A stretch of 6,672 nucleotides of DNA from Bacillota bacterium (GCA_023387655.1 JAEWHR010000050.1:1-6672), one strand, 5' to 3'. Positions 1 to 6,138 are shown, numbered from the stretch's first letter. The notes: generated by a model not told the origin, from the sequence alone. Program-made: numbers and translations.

Positions 1-198
1 TATCTATTAGATGGAATTGGCTTTAGCTTTCTTCCAAAAAGCTTGATAAAGCAACATTTGGCGAATGGCCAACTAATCACGATTCCACTACTTGATTTTG
101 ATACACCAAAAATTAATAGTTACATTCTACGTAAAGAAAATGTCGGTAATACTTCTGTCATAGACGAGTTTCTTGAATCATTTGTATGCTTAGATTGA
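1..198 (+). CDS. LysR-type transcriptional regulator, C-terminal fragment
   Basis: The frame is open from the first base to a TGA at 196-198 and gives 65 residues, so the 5' part lies outside the window. The peptide begins YLLDGIGFSFLPKSLIKQ and contains NGQLITIPL and a YILRKEN stretch before a final EFLESF helix. The order 'G-x-G-hydrophobic-x-FLP ... G-x-L ... I-x-RK ... F-L-E' is the usual end of a LysR-type effector-binding domain, where the last strand and helix close subdomain I. The DNA-binding helix-turn-helix would be at the missing N-terminus. Target genes and effector cannot be told from this fragment. The gene converges on the minus-strand operon ending at 360, and the hairpin at 268-303 separates them. 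Another substrate-binding-like regulator is possible but less likely. Confidence 0.7.
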   Translation, partial: YLLDGIGFSFLPKSLIKQHLANGQLITIPLLDFDTPKINSYILRKENVGNTSVIDEFLESFVCLD

Positions 199-267
199 AT
201 GTTTAATCCGAATGCCTCATACTAATACTTTAATAAAAATTATTGATAAAAACTAAAGAAACGAAAG

Positions 268-303
268 AAAGCACACCAAATACTTTTCAGCTTGGTGTGC
301 TTT
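268..303. terminator. Bidirectional rho-independent terminator between convergent genes
   Basis: A perfect 12-bp inverted repeat, AAAGCACACCAA (268-279) and TTGGTGTGCTTT (292-303), encloses a 12-nt loop. Read on the plus strand it is followed by a short T run (301-304), serving the LysR-type gene that ends at 198. Read on the minus strand it is followed by T-rich sequence (complement of 255-270), serving the M42 gene that ends at 360. The A/T flanks on both sides are typical of a shared terminator between convergent units. Confidence 0.8.
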
Positions 304-359
304 TAATAATGGTAAAGATTCGAAATTCTCTTATAATATTTCTATACCAAATGAATTTT

Positions 360-1382
360 TTATTTTACATAAGCTTTTAGTAAATCTAAAGTAGCAATTA
401 ACGCTGTTTCATGAGTACGTTCCATTCCATGAGAAGCATGGATTCCTTGTCCAATCAACGCTGCTCTAATATTATTTCCTCCGCGCATAGCAGCCGATGC
501 ATCAGATCCATAGTGAGGGAAGATATCTACAACATATGGAATCTGTTTTTCTTTTGCAAGATTCATAAGTTCTGTTGTTAACTCGTAATCATAAGGACCT
601 GAGGAATCTAATGCACAAATTGATACGGAGTACTCATTTCCAGCCAAATCATCACCAATAGCTCCCATATCAACCGCAATAAATTCACTAATCTCTGCTG
701 GGATATAAGATGCTCCCATACCGATTTCTTCTAAATTACTAATTAAAATCTTTAACGTTCTCTTTGGTGTAACTTTTTGTTCGGATAACTCTTTTAGTAA
801 ACCTAATAATACAGCAACACTTGCTTTATCATCCAGATGTCTTGATTTTATAAATCCGCTATTTGTATATTCAAAACGTGCATCAAAACTGATATAATCT
901 CCATGATTAATACCAAGATTTAATACCTCTTCTTTACTTGTCACCTTCTCATCGATGCGAATCTCCATGTTTCGATCCTTACGCTCAAGTGTTCTTGCAT
1001 CATCATAAGAATGAACTGAAGGACTCTTTGATAGAATAGTTCCAGTATATACTTTCCCATCTCTTGTATGAATTTTACAGTATTCTCCTTCAATACTATT
1101 CATAGTATAACCGCCAACACAAGTGAAACGTAGCATACCATCACCACCTATGGAACGTACCATGGCTCCTAGGGTATCTACATGTGCTGATAAACCAAGA
1201 CAATCATTACTTTCTCCTGGAACTGTAATGATAAGTCCACCGCGTTTAATATATTCACAGGAATACTGATATTGAGTCGCTTCCTTTCTTACAAACTCCA
1301 TCACTTCCTTAGTAAACCCAGATGGACTAGGGATATTAACTAAAGTTTCTAATGTTTTTATGATATACTCTTTCGTTTCCAT
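360..1382 (-). CDS. M42 family metallopeptidase (FrvX-like aminopeptidase)
   Basis: This 340-aa protein is a probable cytoplasmic, two-metal (zinc or cobalt) aminopeptidase of family M42, which typically forms large TET-like oligomers and trims peptides. Visible ligand motifs are AHVDT (H67, D69), RHLDDKAS (bridging D184), the Glu pair in SNLEEIG (E218 as general base, E219), AVDMG (D238) and ERTHE (H324). The usual GGTDA segment is replaced by GSDASA (292-297). Length is normal for the family and all catalytic residues appear present. The AHVDTLGAMV segment and the RHLDDKA site resemble, from memory, the M42 subgroup found near osmoprotectant dipeptide genes, but no such partner genes are visible here. 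The ATG at 1380-1382 has AGGAG at 1389-1393, 6 nt upstream. It lies 41 bp after the hypothetical gene, probably in the same operon. The exact substrate is unknown. Confidence 0.88.
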   Translation of the reverse strand: METKEYIIKTLETLVNIPSPSGFTKEVMEFVRKEATQYQYSCEYIKRGGLIITVPGESNDCLGLSAHVDTLGAMVRSIGGDGMLRFTCVGGYTMNSIEGEYCKIHTRDGKVYTGTILSKSPSVHSYDDARTLERKDRNMEIRIDEKVTSKEEVLNLGINHGDYISFDARFEYTNSGFIKSRHLDDKASVAVLLGLLKELSEQKVTPKRTLKILISNLEEIGMGASYIPAEISEFIAVDMGAIGDDLAGNEYSVSICALDSSGPYDYELTTELMNLAKEKQIPYVVDIFPHYGSDASAAMRGGNNIRAALIGQGIHASHGMERTHETALIATLDLLKAYVK

Positions 1383-1423
1383 ACAAATCTCCTCTATTTT
1401 GCTAAATTAAATTCATTATATTA

Positions 1424-1963
1424 TTAATATGTTTCCTTGTCAAAAACAAACCCTAGCTTTTGTAAGGATTTCATTGTCTGTTCATCCTGATAAAATACTG
1501 GATGTCTATTTTCATAATTACTCCATACAATCATAGGATACTTACAAAAATAAAATGTACTAAATAAGCTTTCTGTACCACTTAGTTCAGCAGATAACAA
1601 AAGCATATCATCAGTCAATTGAAAATACACAGAGTCTTGATTTTCTTGAGATTGATTTTCAACTGCTTGATTTCTCAGTTTCTCTTTCCCCTCAGATAGA
1701 AATCGTTCTAAAAGTAACTTCCCTTCTTTCGTTAAGTTCTCTCTTACTCGTTCCTGATCAGAACTAGATAGTAATTCATAATAAAAATCCACATAGGAAT
1801 TTTCTTCTCCATTTAACTCCTTTAGATTTTTTAGAATTTCAAGTAGCTTTATTCCTCCACCAGTTATGATTTGATAAGGGAACTGTTCAAATCCATCCGT
1901 CACTTGTGGAATTATAAATCCACCTCGAGTTTTGATTTCTGATTTTAAAACCTCAATCCTCAT
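1424..1963 (-). CDS. Hypothetical protein, 179 aa, coupled to the DNA glycosylase gene
   Basis: I do not recognise this family. The protein is soluble, with no signal peptide or membrane segment. It has a short basic N-terminus (MRIEVLKSEIK), a helical acidic middle (about residues 38-98), a polar Gln/Asn/Glu-rich linker (about 98-110) and an aromatic-rich C-terminal part containing FSTFYFCKYPMIVW (about 134-147). The start was chosen as the ATG at 1961-1963: GGGAGG at 1969-1974 sits 5 nt upstream. The longer reading from a GTG at 1967-1969 would place that Shine-Dalgarno directly against the start, which is not workable. The gene overlaps the end of the glycosylase gene by 11 bp, which suggests translational coupling, and the M42 gene follows 41 bp later. 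A role linked to either neighbour is only a guess. Confidence 0.75.
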   Translation of the reverse strand: MRIEVLKSEIKTRGGFIIPQVTDGFEQFPYQIITGGGIKLLEILKNLKELNGEENSYVDFYYELLSSSDQERVRENLTKEGKLLLERFLSEGKEKLRNQAVENQSQENQDSVYFQLTDDMLLLSAELSGTESLFSTFYFCKYPMIVWSNYENRHPVFYQDEQTMKSLQKLGFVFDKETY

Positions 1964-2468
1964 AGACACCTCCCAATGGTTCTAAAATAATCTTCCATTC
2001 GCTTACCAATCTCTCCAATGAAAACATTGCATTCGCTGGGCTGGTAGAAGGAAGACATATAGCTTTTATTCCCGTAACTGATTCACTGTACCGATCATAT
2101 AATTTTTTCGCTGTTTTTCCATTCACATAAATATTGCGTATCGGACTTACTTCTAAAATTCTAGATAAATCGGTTGGTATTACATTTTTTATACTACTGT
2201 CACTAGAACCAATAATATCACAACTATCGATAACATCCCATATTGCAATATGATTTTCTAATAGAAATTTTCTTTTTTTAGAAATATCCGATGGTATCTC
2301 TTTTTTTAATATCGATTCCAGCACCCTCCAAAACCGATTCATCGGATGTCCATAATAAAACTCTTGCTCCCTTGATTTAACAGAAGGAAAGCTTCCTAAA
2401 ATCAAGATTCTACTATAATTATCAAAAACCGGTTCAAAGGTATGTGAAACATGTTGATAATCGCCCAT
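1953..2468 (-). CDS. DNA-deoxyinosine (hypoxanthine) glycosylase, UDG superfamily family 6 type
   Basis: This 171-aa protein is a probable base-excision-repair enzyme that removes deaminated bases, chiefly hypoxanthine from deaminated adenine. The first signature is ILGSFPSVKS (23-32) followed by EFYYGHPMNRFW (36-47), the UDG-superfamily motif 1 region, in which N44 matches the catalytic Asn described for the hypoxanthine-DNA glycosylase family. The second is LPSTSPANA (139-147), the motif 2 loop that inserts into DNA. IAIWDVIDSC (74-83) and NGKTA (116-120) are further conserved blocks. The length is close to that usual for small single-domain glycosylases. The ATG at 2466-2468 has AGAGG at 2474-2478, 5 nt upstream. 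It is the first gene of the operon and overlaps the next by 11 bp. A mismatch-specific uracil or thymine glycosylase activity cannot be excluded from sequence alone. Confidence 0.87.
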   Translation of the reverse strand: MGDYQHVSHTFEPVFDNYSRILILGSFPSVKSREQEFYYGHPMNRFWRVLESILKKEIPSDISKKRKFLLENHIAIWDVIDSCDIIGSSDSSIKNVIPTDLSRILEVSPIRNIYVNGKTAKKLYDRYSESVTGIKAICLPSTSPANAMFSLERLVSEWKIILEPLGGVYED

Positions 2469-2514
2469 GGTAACCTCTATTTCTATTTGCTTTCTATGCT
2501 TTCTTTATTTCTGA

Positions 2515-2675
2515 AACTCTTTTTATTTTAACAACTACTTTGTTTCTACAACTCGATTTGTCTCTTCAACTCTTTTTGTCTCTGCAATGCTCTTTGTCTC
2601 TGCAACTCATTTTGTCTCTGCAACGCTTTTTGTCTCTGCAACGCTCTTTATCTCTGCAACTCTCTTTGTCTCTGG
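2515..2675. repeat. 18-bp tandem repeat array, about nine units
   Basis: The consensus on the plus strand is AACTCTTTTTGTCTCTGC. Units start at 2515, 2533 (17 bp, one base short), 2550, 2568, 2586, 2604, 2622, 2640 and 2658. The units from 2568 to 2675 differ from one another by only a few bases. Those nearer the glycosylase gene (2515-2567) are more diverged, and faint copies may continue to about 2472, up to the glycosylase ribosome binding site. In the glycosylase mRNA the array would read as a purine-rich, poorly structured leader (repeated GCAGAGACAAAAAGAGUU). No long open frame without stops crosses the array in register with the gene (TAA in that frame at 2505-2507), so it is not a missed N-terminus. 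Confidence 0.92.
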
Positions 2676-2688
2676 TTCTGCTTACTTT

Positions 2689-2716
2689 AATATATACAAT
2701 TTATTTAATAATTCAC
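2689..2716 (-). promoter_or_regulatory. Candidate promoter of the glycosylase operon
   Basis: On the minus strand a TATATT (2689-2694) preceded by TG two bases earlier could serve as a -10 box. The matching -35 region, GTGAAT-like, is weak. If used, transcription would start near 2682 and the 18-bp repeats would lie wholly in the 5' untranslated leader. AT-rich background makes chance matches common. Confidence 0.25.
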
Positions 2717-2723
2717 CTAAAAC

Positions 2724-2752
2724 AACAAGCCTGTGGTTATCACAAGCTTGTT
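2724..2752 (-). terminator. Probable terminator of the Rieske oxidoreductase gene
   Basis: The inverted repeat AACAAGC-C-TGTG (2724-2735) and CACA-A-GCTTGTT (2741-2752) has one mismatch and a 5-nt loop (GTTAT). On the minus strand it is followed by the T-rich TTGTTTTAG (complement of about 2715-2723). It lies 90 bases past the oxidoreductase stop at 2843. Plus-strand T-rich sequence also follows, so it may work in both directions, although no plus-strand gene is seen here. Confidence 0.6.
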
Positions 2753-2842
2753 TGTTAATTAATATCTTATATCTAAGCGTTAAAACTAGCGTTGTTACTT
2801 CACGTCCTTAGTGTAATCGATTCCATTCTTAAAAGCAAGGAA

Positions 2843-4291
2843 TCACTCCTCATTTCTCCCATGAATATCGGTCTGCGCCGGATTGTCTATTAATTGTCCT
2901 GTATAAGTAAATCTTGACCCATGGCATGGGCAATCAAAGCTTAACTCATCTGGGTTCCACTCTAACTGACAGCCAAGGTGCGGACATTTCGGATTTATAA
3001 TAAAGATTTCTCCTTTTTCATTTTTATAAACTCCGTATTTCTCTTCATCCACTTCAATAATTCCACCATGCCCCAAAGGAAGTTCATCTTGCGTTGCTTT
3101 TGGTAACTGAAATATCCTTCTGGTTAACCCTTTAATTGCGTGCATTCCTTCATCCAGCAATGCTTTTGCACTACTTTTTGGAGTAAATCTTTCAGGAGAA
3201 AATACCGGTGCATACCAAACATCCTCACCAGCTATTTTACTTGAGATTATTTCTGCAGAAATCATAGAGCTAGTCATTCCCCATTTGCCAAAACCCGTAG
3301 CTACATACCAGTTCGGTTTACTACTTGAAAATAGTCCAATATATGGCACCCCATCTAAGGTCATACAATCCTGCGCTGACCAGTGAGTAAACTCTTCACT
3401 TTCTGGATAAAACTGTGTCAATGCACTTCTTAAGGCACTATATTGTCCACCACGAGAATTCTCACCCGTTCGATGACTACCACCACCAAACAATAAGATA
3501 TCTTTATAGCATCGTAGAGAATATCCAGTCTGTTCTAAGCTTCGATAATATCCATTTAAAGTAGTTGCATTCTTACACGCAAGAAAATAAGAACGATCTT
3601 GATGCATTCGTAGAAAATAAAATCCTGGTGCATTGATAAATGGATAATGACATGCAAATACTATGTGTTTTGCTGAGATTTCACCTCGATTTGTTTTAAG
3701 CATGTTATCTTCCACTTCAAGTACCTTTGTGTTTTCATAAATAGTTAGTGTCTCTGCTATCGCAGATAAGAATTTTAAAGGATGAAACTGCGCTTGATTT
3801 GCAAATTTCACCGCTCCTTTTACTTGAAAAGGAAGTTCTGTTTCTGTCACATATTCGGCATCAATTCCAAGTTTTCTTGCAGCTTTTGCTTCCTCTTGTA
3901 GAAGGGTTGCATCTTCTAAGGTATAAAGATAAGAACTTTTTTCTTCAAAGTCGCAATGGATTTTTAGTTCATTTACCAATCTCTTAAATTCTACTATTGC
4001 ATGTTCATTTGCGAATGCATATTGCTTCGCTTTCTCTTCACCGAATTGTTCAATGAGTTTATGATAAATATCCTCATGCTGTGAAGTAATCTTGGCAGTT
4101 GTTCCCTTTGTCTGTCCGCTTCCAATGCGATTTGCTTCCACAACAATCGTTTTAATTCCTCTTTTTTTTAGGAAATAAGCAATCAAAATGCCAGCCATAC
4201 CTGCACCTATCACCGCTACCTCGGTTGATAAATTTCCAGATAACTCCTCCCTTGGAGGAATCGAATAAGTTTCTTCCCATAAAGATACCAT
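2843..4291 (-). CDS. FAD-dependent oxidoreductase with C-terminal Rieske [2Fe-2S] domain
   Basis: This 482-aa protein has a DadA/glycine-oxidase-like FAD domain at the N-terminus (about 1-375) and a Rieske domain at the C-terminus (about 405-475). The dinucleotide-binding motif is VIGAGMAG (27-34), with the acidic ribose-binding E52 at the end of the second strand. A second flavin-contact segment is ATGFGKWGMT (331-340). The Rieske ligands are C436 and H438 (CPHLGC) and C454 and H457 (CPCHGS). C441 and C456 match the disulfide cysteines of high-potential Rieske proteins. Electrons presumably pass between the flavin and the cluster, but substrate and partner are unknown; the family includes Bacillus YhfW-like proteins. 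The start is the ATG at 4289-4291, with GAGG at 4298-4301, 6 nt upstream, and the MVSLWEETYSIP opening typical of the family. The longer reading from a TTG at 4358-4360 lacks a well-placed ribosome binding site and adds 23 atypical residues. Confidence 0.92.
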   Translation of the reverse strand: MVSLWEETYSIPPREELSGNLSTEVAVIGAGMAGILIAYFLKKRGIKTIVVEANRIGSGQTKGTTAKITSQHEDIYHKLIEQFGEEKAKQYAFANEHAIVEFKRLVNELKIHCDFEEKSSYLYTLEDATLLQEEAKAARKLGIDAEYVTETELPFQVKGAVKFANQAQFHPLKFLSAIAETLTIYENTKVLEVEDNMLKTNRGEISAKHIVFACHYPFINAPGFYFLRMHQDRSYFLACKNATTLNGYYRSLEQTGYSLRCYKDILLFGGGSHRTGENSRGGQYSALRSALTQFYPESEEFTHWSAQDCMTLDGVPYIGLFSSSKPNWYVATGFGKWGMTSSMISAEIISSKIAGEDVWYAPVFSPERFTPKSSAKALLDEGMHAIKGLTRRIFQLPKATQDELPLGHGGIIEVDEEKYGVYKNEKGEIFIINPKCPHLGCQLEWNPDELSFDCPCHGSRFTYTGQLIDNPAQTDIHGRNEE

Positions 4292-4505
4292 ATTTAACCT
4301 CGATTCTGACGCAATAGCGCCCTTCTTAATATCGGATATGTGCACCCGCGCATATTGCAAATTAATGATGCCTTCTTAGTATTGCATTGATTGCGCATCT
4401 TTATGAAAATAAGTGCTAAAACTATCTTCTTCCGTTGATGCTTATAGCACATTCTATCTATTCGTAATAAAAAAATTAAATAAACTACTAAATTAAATAA
4501 AAAAA
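4292..4505 (-). promoter_or_regulatory. Leader and candidate promoter of the Rieske oxidoreductase
   Basis: This stretch follows the hflX terminator, so the oxidoreductase needs its own promoter here. A possible one is TCATAA (4401-4406), 17 bp, then AATACT (4378-4383) with an extended TGC just upstream; this is weak. The leader then contains an interrupted inverted repeat: GCGCA (4348-4352) pairs with TGCGC (4392-4396) and TGCAA (4356-4360) with TTGCA (4382-4386). It also has two TAAGAAGG direct repeats (complement of 4321-4328 and 4371-4378). No Shine-Dalgarno-led short ORF is evident. Confidence 0.3.
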
Positions 4506-4535
4506 GGGAAGATTTCATTTTATCAGAATCTTCCC
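4499..4535 (-). terminator. Rho-independent terminator of hflX
   Basis: On the minus strand a perfect 9-bp stem, GGGAAGATT / AATCTTCCC (4527-4535 with 4506-4514), encloses a 12-nt loop and is followed by seven T residues (complement of 4499-4505) and more T-rich sequence. It lies 50 bases past the hflX stop codon. A 74-codon open frame starting in the loop (4518) is an artefact. Confidence 0.93.
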
Positions 4536-4585
4536 TAATAGGGTATCATAGGAATCCATGGGTTCAAATGATATCACTGGTTTAT

Positions 4586-5887
4586 TTAATTTATAACATA
4601 CGCTTCTACCTGTTGATACATTTGCTCATTACATTCAATTTCATATAACATTCCTTCTTCTTCACAGGCGGATGAAAGAATATTCGTCGAAGCATTTATC
4701 TTAGCTATTAACGCACCTAGTTGATACGGTATGAATAGTTTAGTTCTAACTTCATTGGGATATAAGCGTTTACAAATGAGCTCAATGAGCTCCTTCATAC
4801 CATCGCCATTTTTTGCAGAAATCATTGCAATATCTTCCTCTGAATCTACTACCAATTTTTCAGCAGTATTTTCTAACAATGCTCCCTCTTTCACTAAATC
4901 CGCTTTATTATAAGCATAAATGACTGGTATGTGACTGGCACCAATCTGAGTTAAAGTTTCTTTCGTTACTTTTATCTGGCTCTTGTAATCTTCATTGGAT
5001 CGATCCACCACATGAATTAACAAATCAGCTTCACATACCTCTTCCAACGTAGAACGAAATGCTTTTACAAGCTTATGTGGTAGATTACTTACAAAACCAA
5101 CGGTGTCCGACAATAAAAATTCCTTTCGGTTTTTTAGTCTAATCTTACGTACAGAAGTCTCTAAAGTTGCGAATAGCATATCTTTTTCTAAGACTTCTTT
5201 TTCTTCCTTACCGATAAACTGTTGGACCATATAATTCATTACTGTTGATTTCCCTGCGTTCGTGTATCCTACTAATGCTACTGTTTTTATTTCGTTCTTT
5301 TTTCTCTTATTTCTTTGTGTTAAACGTTGAGTAATAAGCTCTTCTAACTCTCTTTGCATTGCACTGATTTTATCTTCTACTCTTCGCTTATCTAGCTCTA
5401 ACTTGGTTTCACCAGCACCTTTATTTCTTCCTCCGGCTCCAGTTCCACCACCGATACCACCTGCCTGTCTCGATAGGTTTTCATTTGCTCCAATTAAGCG
5501 TGGTAATTCATATTGTAATCTTACCACTTCTACTTGAAGCTTTGCTTCCCTCGTCTTAGCGCGACTAGCAAATATCATTAATATTAGATTGGTACGATCA
5601 AGAACCACTGTATCAACCACTTCTTGAATGTTACGAATTTGAGAAGCCGTCAATTCACCATGAAAGATGACTACCTCTGCCCCTCTAACTTTTGCTAATT
5701 CTGAAAGCTCTGCTAACTTACCTTTTCCAAGATAAGTAGCTTTATTAATACTATCTGCATTTTGCACTAAACTATCTACAATCTCGATGTCACATGCATC
5801 ACTTAAAGCAATTAACTCCTGCATTCCTTCATTGAAATGCTCTTCATTTTTAACGTTTACTCCAACTACTATACCGATTTGTTTCAT
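4586..5887 (-). CDS. hflX: HflX, ribosome-associated GTPase
   Basis: This 433-aa cytoplasmic GTPase binds the 50S subunit and splits stalled or hibernating 70S ribosomes. Some paralogues (HflXr) give resistance to macrolides and lincosamides. The N-terminal HflX domain (about 1-140) includes ATYLGKGKL (50-58) and the long block ending in YELPRLIG. A glycine-rich GGIGGGTGAGG linker (143-153) and a helical segment follow. The GTPase motifs are GYTNAGKS (G1, 207-214), FATLE (G2, 239-243, with Glu where Asp is usual), DTVGF (G3, 261-265), NKAD (G4, 327-330) and SAK (G5, 357-359). A C-terminal domain ends the protein. The start is the ATG at 5885-5887: AAGGAG (5897-5902) is 9 nt upstream, whereas the ATG at 5891-5893 is only 3 nt from it and the farther ATG at 5939-5941 has no site. 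Expression is probably controlled by the peptide-encoding leader at 5889-6465. Confidence 0.95.
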   Translation of the reverse strand: MKQIGIVVGVNVKNEEHFNEGMQELIALSDACDIEIVDSLVQNADSINKATYLGKGKLAELSELAKVRGAEVVIFHGELTASQIRNIQEVVDTVVLDRTNLILMIFASRAKTREAKLQVEVVRLQYELPRLIGANENLSRQAGGIGGGTGAGGRNKGAGETKLELDKRRVEDKISAMQRELEELITQRLTQRNKRKKNEIKTVALVGYTNAGKSTVMNYMVQQFIGKEEKEVLEKDMLFATLETSVRKIRLKNRKEFLLSDTVGFVSNLPHKLVKAFRSTLEEVCEADLLIHVVDRSNEDYKSQIKVTKETLTQIGASHIPVIYAYNKADLVKEGALLENTAEKLVVDSEEDIAMISAKNGDGMKELIELICKRLYPNEVRTKLFIPYQLGALIAKINASTNILSSACEEEGMLYEIECNEQMYQQVEAYVIN

Positions 5888-5888
5888 A

Positions 5889-5905
5889 ATCATAATCTCC
5901 TTTTC
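5889..5905 (-). promoter_or_regulatory. hflX ribosome binding site, sequestrable switch arm 4
   Basis: The minus-strand segment reads GAAAAGGAGATTATGAT and contains the hflX Shine-Dalgarno (AAGGAG, 5897-5902) and the ATG at 5891-5893 next to the true start. It can pair with arm 3 at 6017-6031: 8 bp (5898-5905 with 6017-6024), a 2-nt bulge, then 7 bp (5889-5895 with 6025-6031), all Watson-Crick. In that fold initiation at hflX would be blocked. Confidence 0.6.
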
Positions 5906-5913
5906 AAAATGAA

Positions 5914-5929
5914 GGTTCTTTAACGAACC
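5914..5929 (-). other. Small hairpin before the hflX ribosome binding site
   Basis: GGTTC and GAACC form a 5-bp stem with a 6-nt loop, 8 bases before the GAAAAGGAG segment. Its role is unclear; it may help bring the switch arms together. Confidence 0.4.
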
Positions 5930-5957
5930 GCCATTAAACATATTTAATTCGTTAATA

Positions 5958-5985
5958 ACAAGTTTTAAAATAAACTAAAACTTGT
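5958..5985 (-). other. AT-rich hairpin in the hflX leader
   Basis: A perfect 10-bp inverted repeat, ACAAGTTTTA and TAAAACTTGT, has an 8-nt loop. It is not followed by a U-run (TATTAACG), so it is probably a structural stem rather than a terminator. It directly abuts the hairpin at 5986-6007. Confidence 0.6.
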
Positions 5986-6007
5986 GTGTGAAAATCTAAT
6001 TTCACAC
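5986..6007 (-). other. 8-bp hairpin in the hflX leader
   Basis: A perfect inverted repeat, GTGTGAAA (5986-5993) and TTTCACAC (6000-6007), has a 6-nt loop. With its neighbour at 5958-5985 it folds up the spacer between switch arms 3 and 4, which would bring them together. Confidence 0.6.
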
Positions 6008-6021
6008 TCTTACTTGGAAAA

Positions 6022-6064
6022 GGATTATGATAAACGTCTTTATTTCACCCGAGTACCATAATCC
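6022..6064 (-). promoter_or_regulatory. Switch hairpin (arms 2 and 3) that would free the hflX ribosome binding site
   Basis: On the minus strand GGATTATGGTA (6064-6054) pairs with TATCATAATCC (6032-6022) over 11 bp, including one G-U, with a 21-nt loop. Arm 2 begins 4 nt after the stop codon of the second leader peptide. Arm 3 is the same segment that could otherwise cover the hflX ribosome binding site, so the two pairings exclude each other. This is the layout of an erm-type translation attenuator. A smaller competing hairpin, AGTAC (6066-6070) with GTACT (6052-6056), overlaps the leader stop codon and arm 2. Confidence 0.6.
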
Positions 6065-6068
6065 AGTA

Positions 6069-6098
6069 CTAATAACGCAATCTCATTGAATTAATCAT
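6069..6098 (-). CDS. Leader peptide MINSMRLRY, ErmDL-like (uORF2 of hflX)
   Basis: ATG at 6096-6098 is followed by eight sense codons and TAG at 6069-6071. A perfect Shine-Dalgarno, AAGGAGG (6108-6114), lies 9 nt upstream, far better than chance for so short a frame. The peptide aligns without gaps to the start of the Erm(D) leader peptide, MTHSMRLRF: M, S, M, R, L and R are identical and I/T, N/H, Y/F differ. In ErmDL the Arg-Leu-Arg motif arrests macrolide-bound ribosomes with Leu7 in the P site and Arg8 in the A site. Leu7 and Arg8 occupy the same positions here. The inferred role is to sense drug-bound ribosomes and control hflX through the downstream switch. Confidence 0.8.
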   Translation of the reverse strand: MINSMRLRY

Positions 6099-6138
6099 AA
6101 TTGAAAACCTCCTTGATTGTGAAAAGAATTACAAAAAC

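Larger units (their letters stand above)
2469..2842. other. Intergenic region between glycosylase and Rieske oxidoreductase
   Basis: This 374-base stretch holds no convincing protein gene. It contains the glycosylase ribosome binding site, the 18-bp tandem repeat array (2515-2675), a weak candidate promoter for the glycosylase operon (about 2689-2716), and a hairpin (2724-2752) that probably ends the oxidoreductase transcript. Plus-strand open frames across it exist only because an 18-bp repeat keeps all frames periodic. They have no ribosome binding sites and give simple Leu/Ser/Gln or Phe/Val/Ser repeats. Confidence 0.8.

Noticed and set aside
2560..2700. Minus-strand frame through the repeats giving an Arg-Asp-Lys-x-x-Cys hexapeptide repeat
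   Set aside because: It is short, has no ATG or ribosome binding site, stops within the array, and is out of frame with the glycosylase.
2540..2811. Two overlapping plus-strand open frames of 72 and 74 codons with Leu/Ser/Gln and Phe/Val/Ser/Ala repeats
   Set aside because: They arise from the 18-bp repeat, whose length is a multiple of three. One starts at TTG, neither has a ribosome binding site, and they overlap each other.
3748..3987. 79-codon plus-strand open frame
   Set aside because: It is a shadow of the oxidoreductase gene on the opposite strand.
4292..4360. 23-residue extension of the Rieske oxidoreductase from a TTG
   Set aside because: The family opens at MVSLWEE, the ATG at 4291 has a proper ribosome binding site, and the extension lies in the leader.
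4294..4518. 74-codon minus-strand open frame upstream of the Rieske oxidoreductase
   Set aside because: Its ATG is in the loop of the hflX terminator, it lacks a ribosome binding site, its composition is low in complexity, and it covers the oxidoreductase leader.
4731..4913. 60-codon plus-strand open frame
   Set aside because: It is a shadow of hflX.
5888..5941. N-terminal extension of HflX by 18 residues from the ATG at 5941
   Set aside because: It has no Shine-Dalgarno, the residues are unlike HflX starts, and the segment holds the leader hairpin and the real ribosome binding site.
5958..5985. 10-bp AT-rich hairpin as a terminator right before hflX
   Set aside because: There is no U-run after the stem and the stem is almost entirely A-U, so termination is unlikely.
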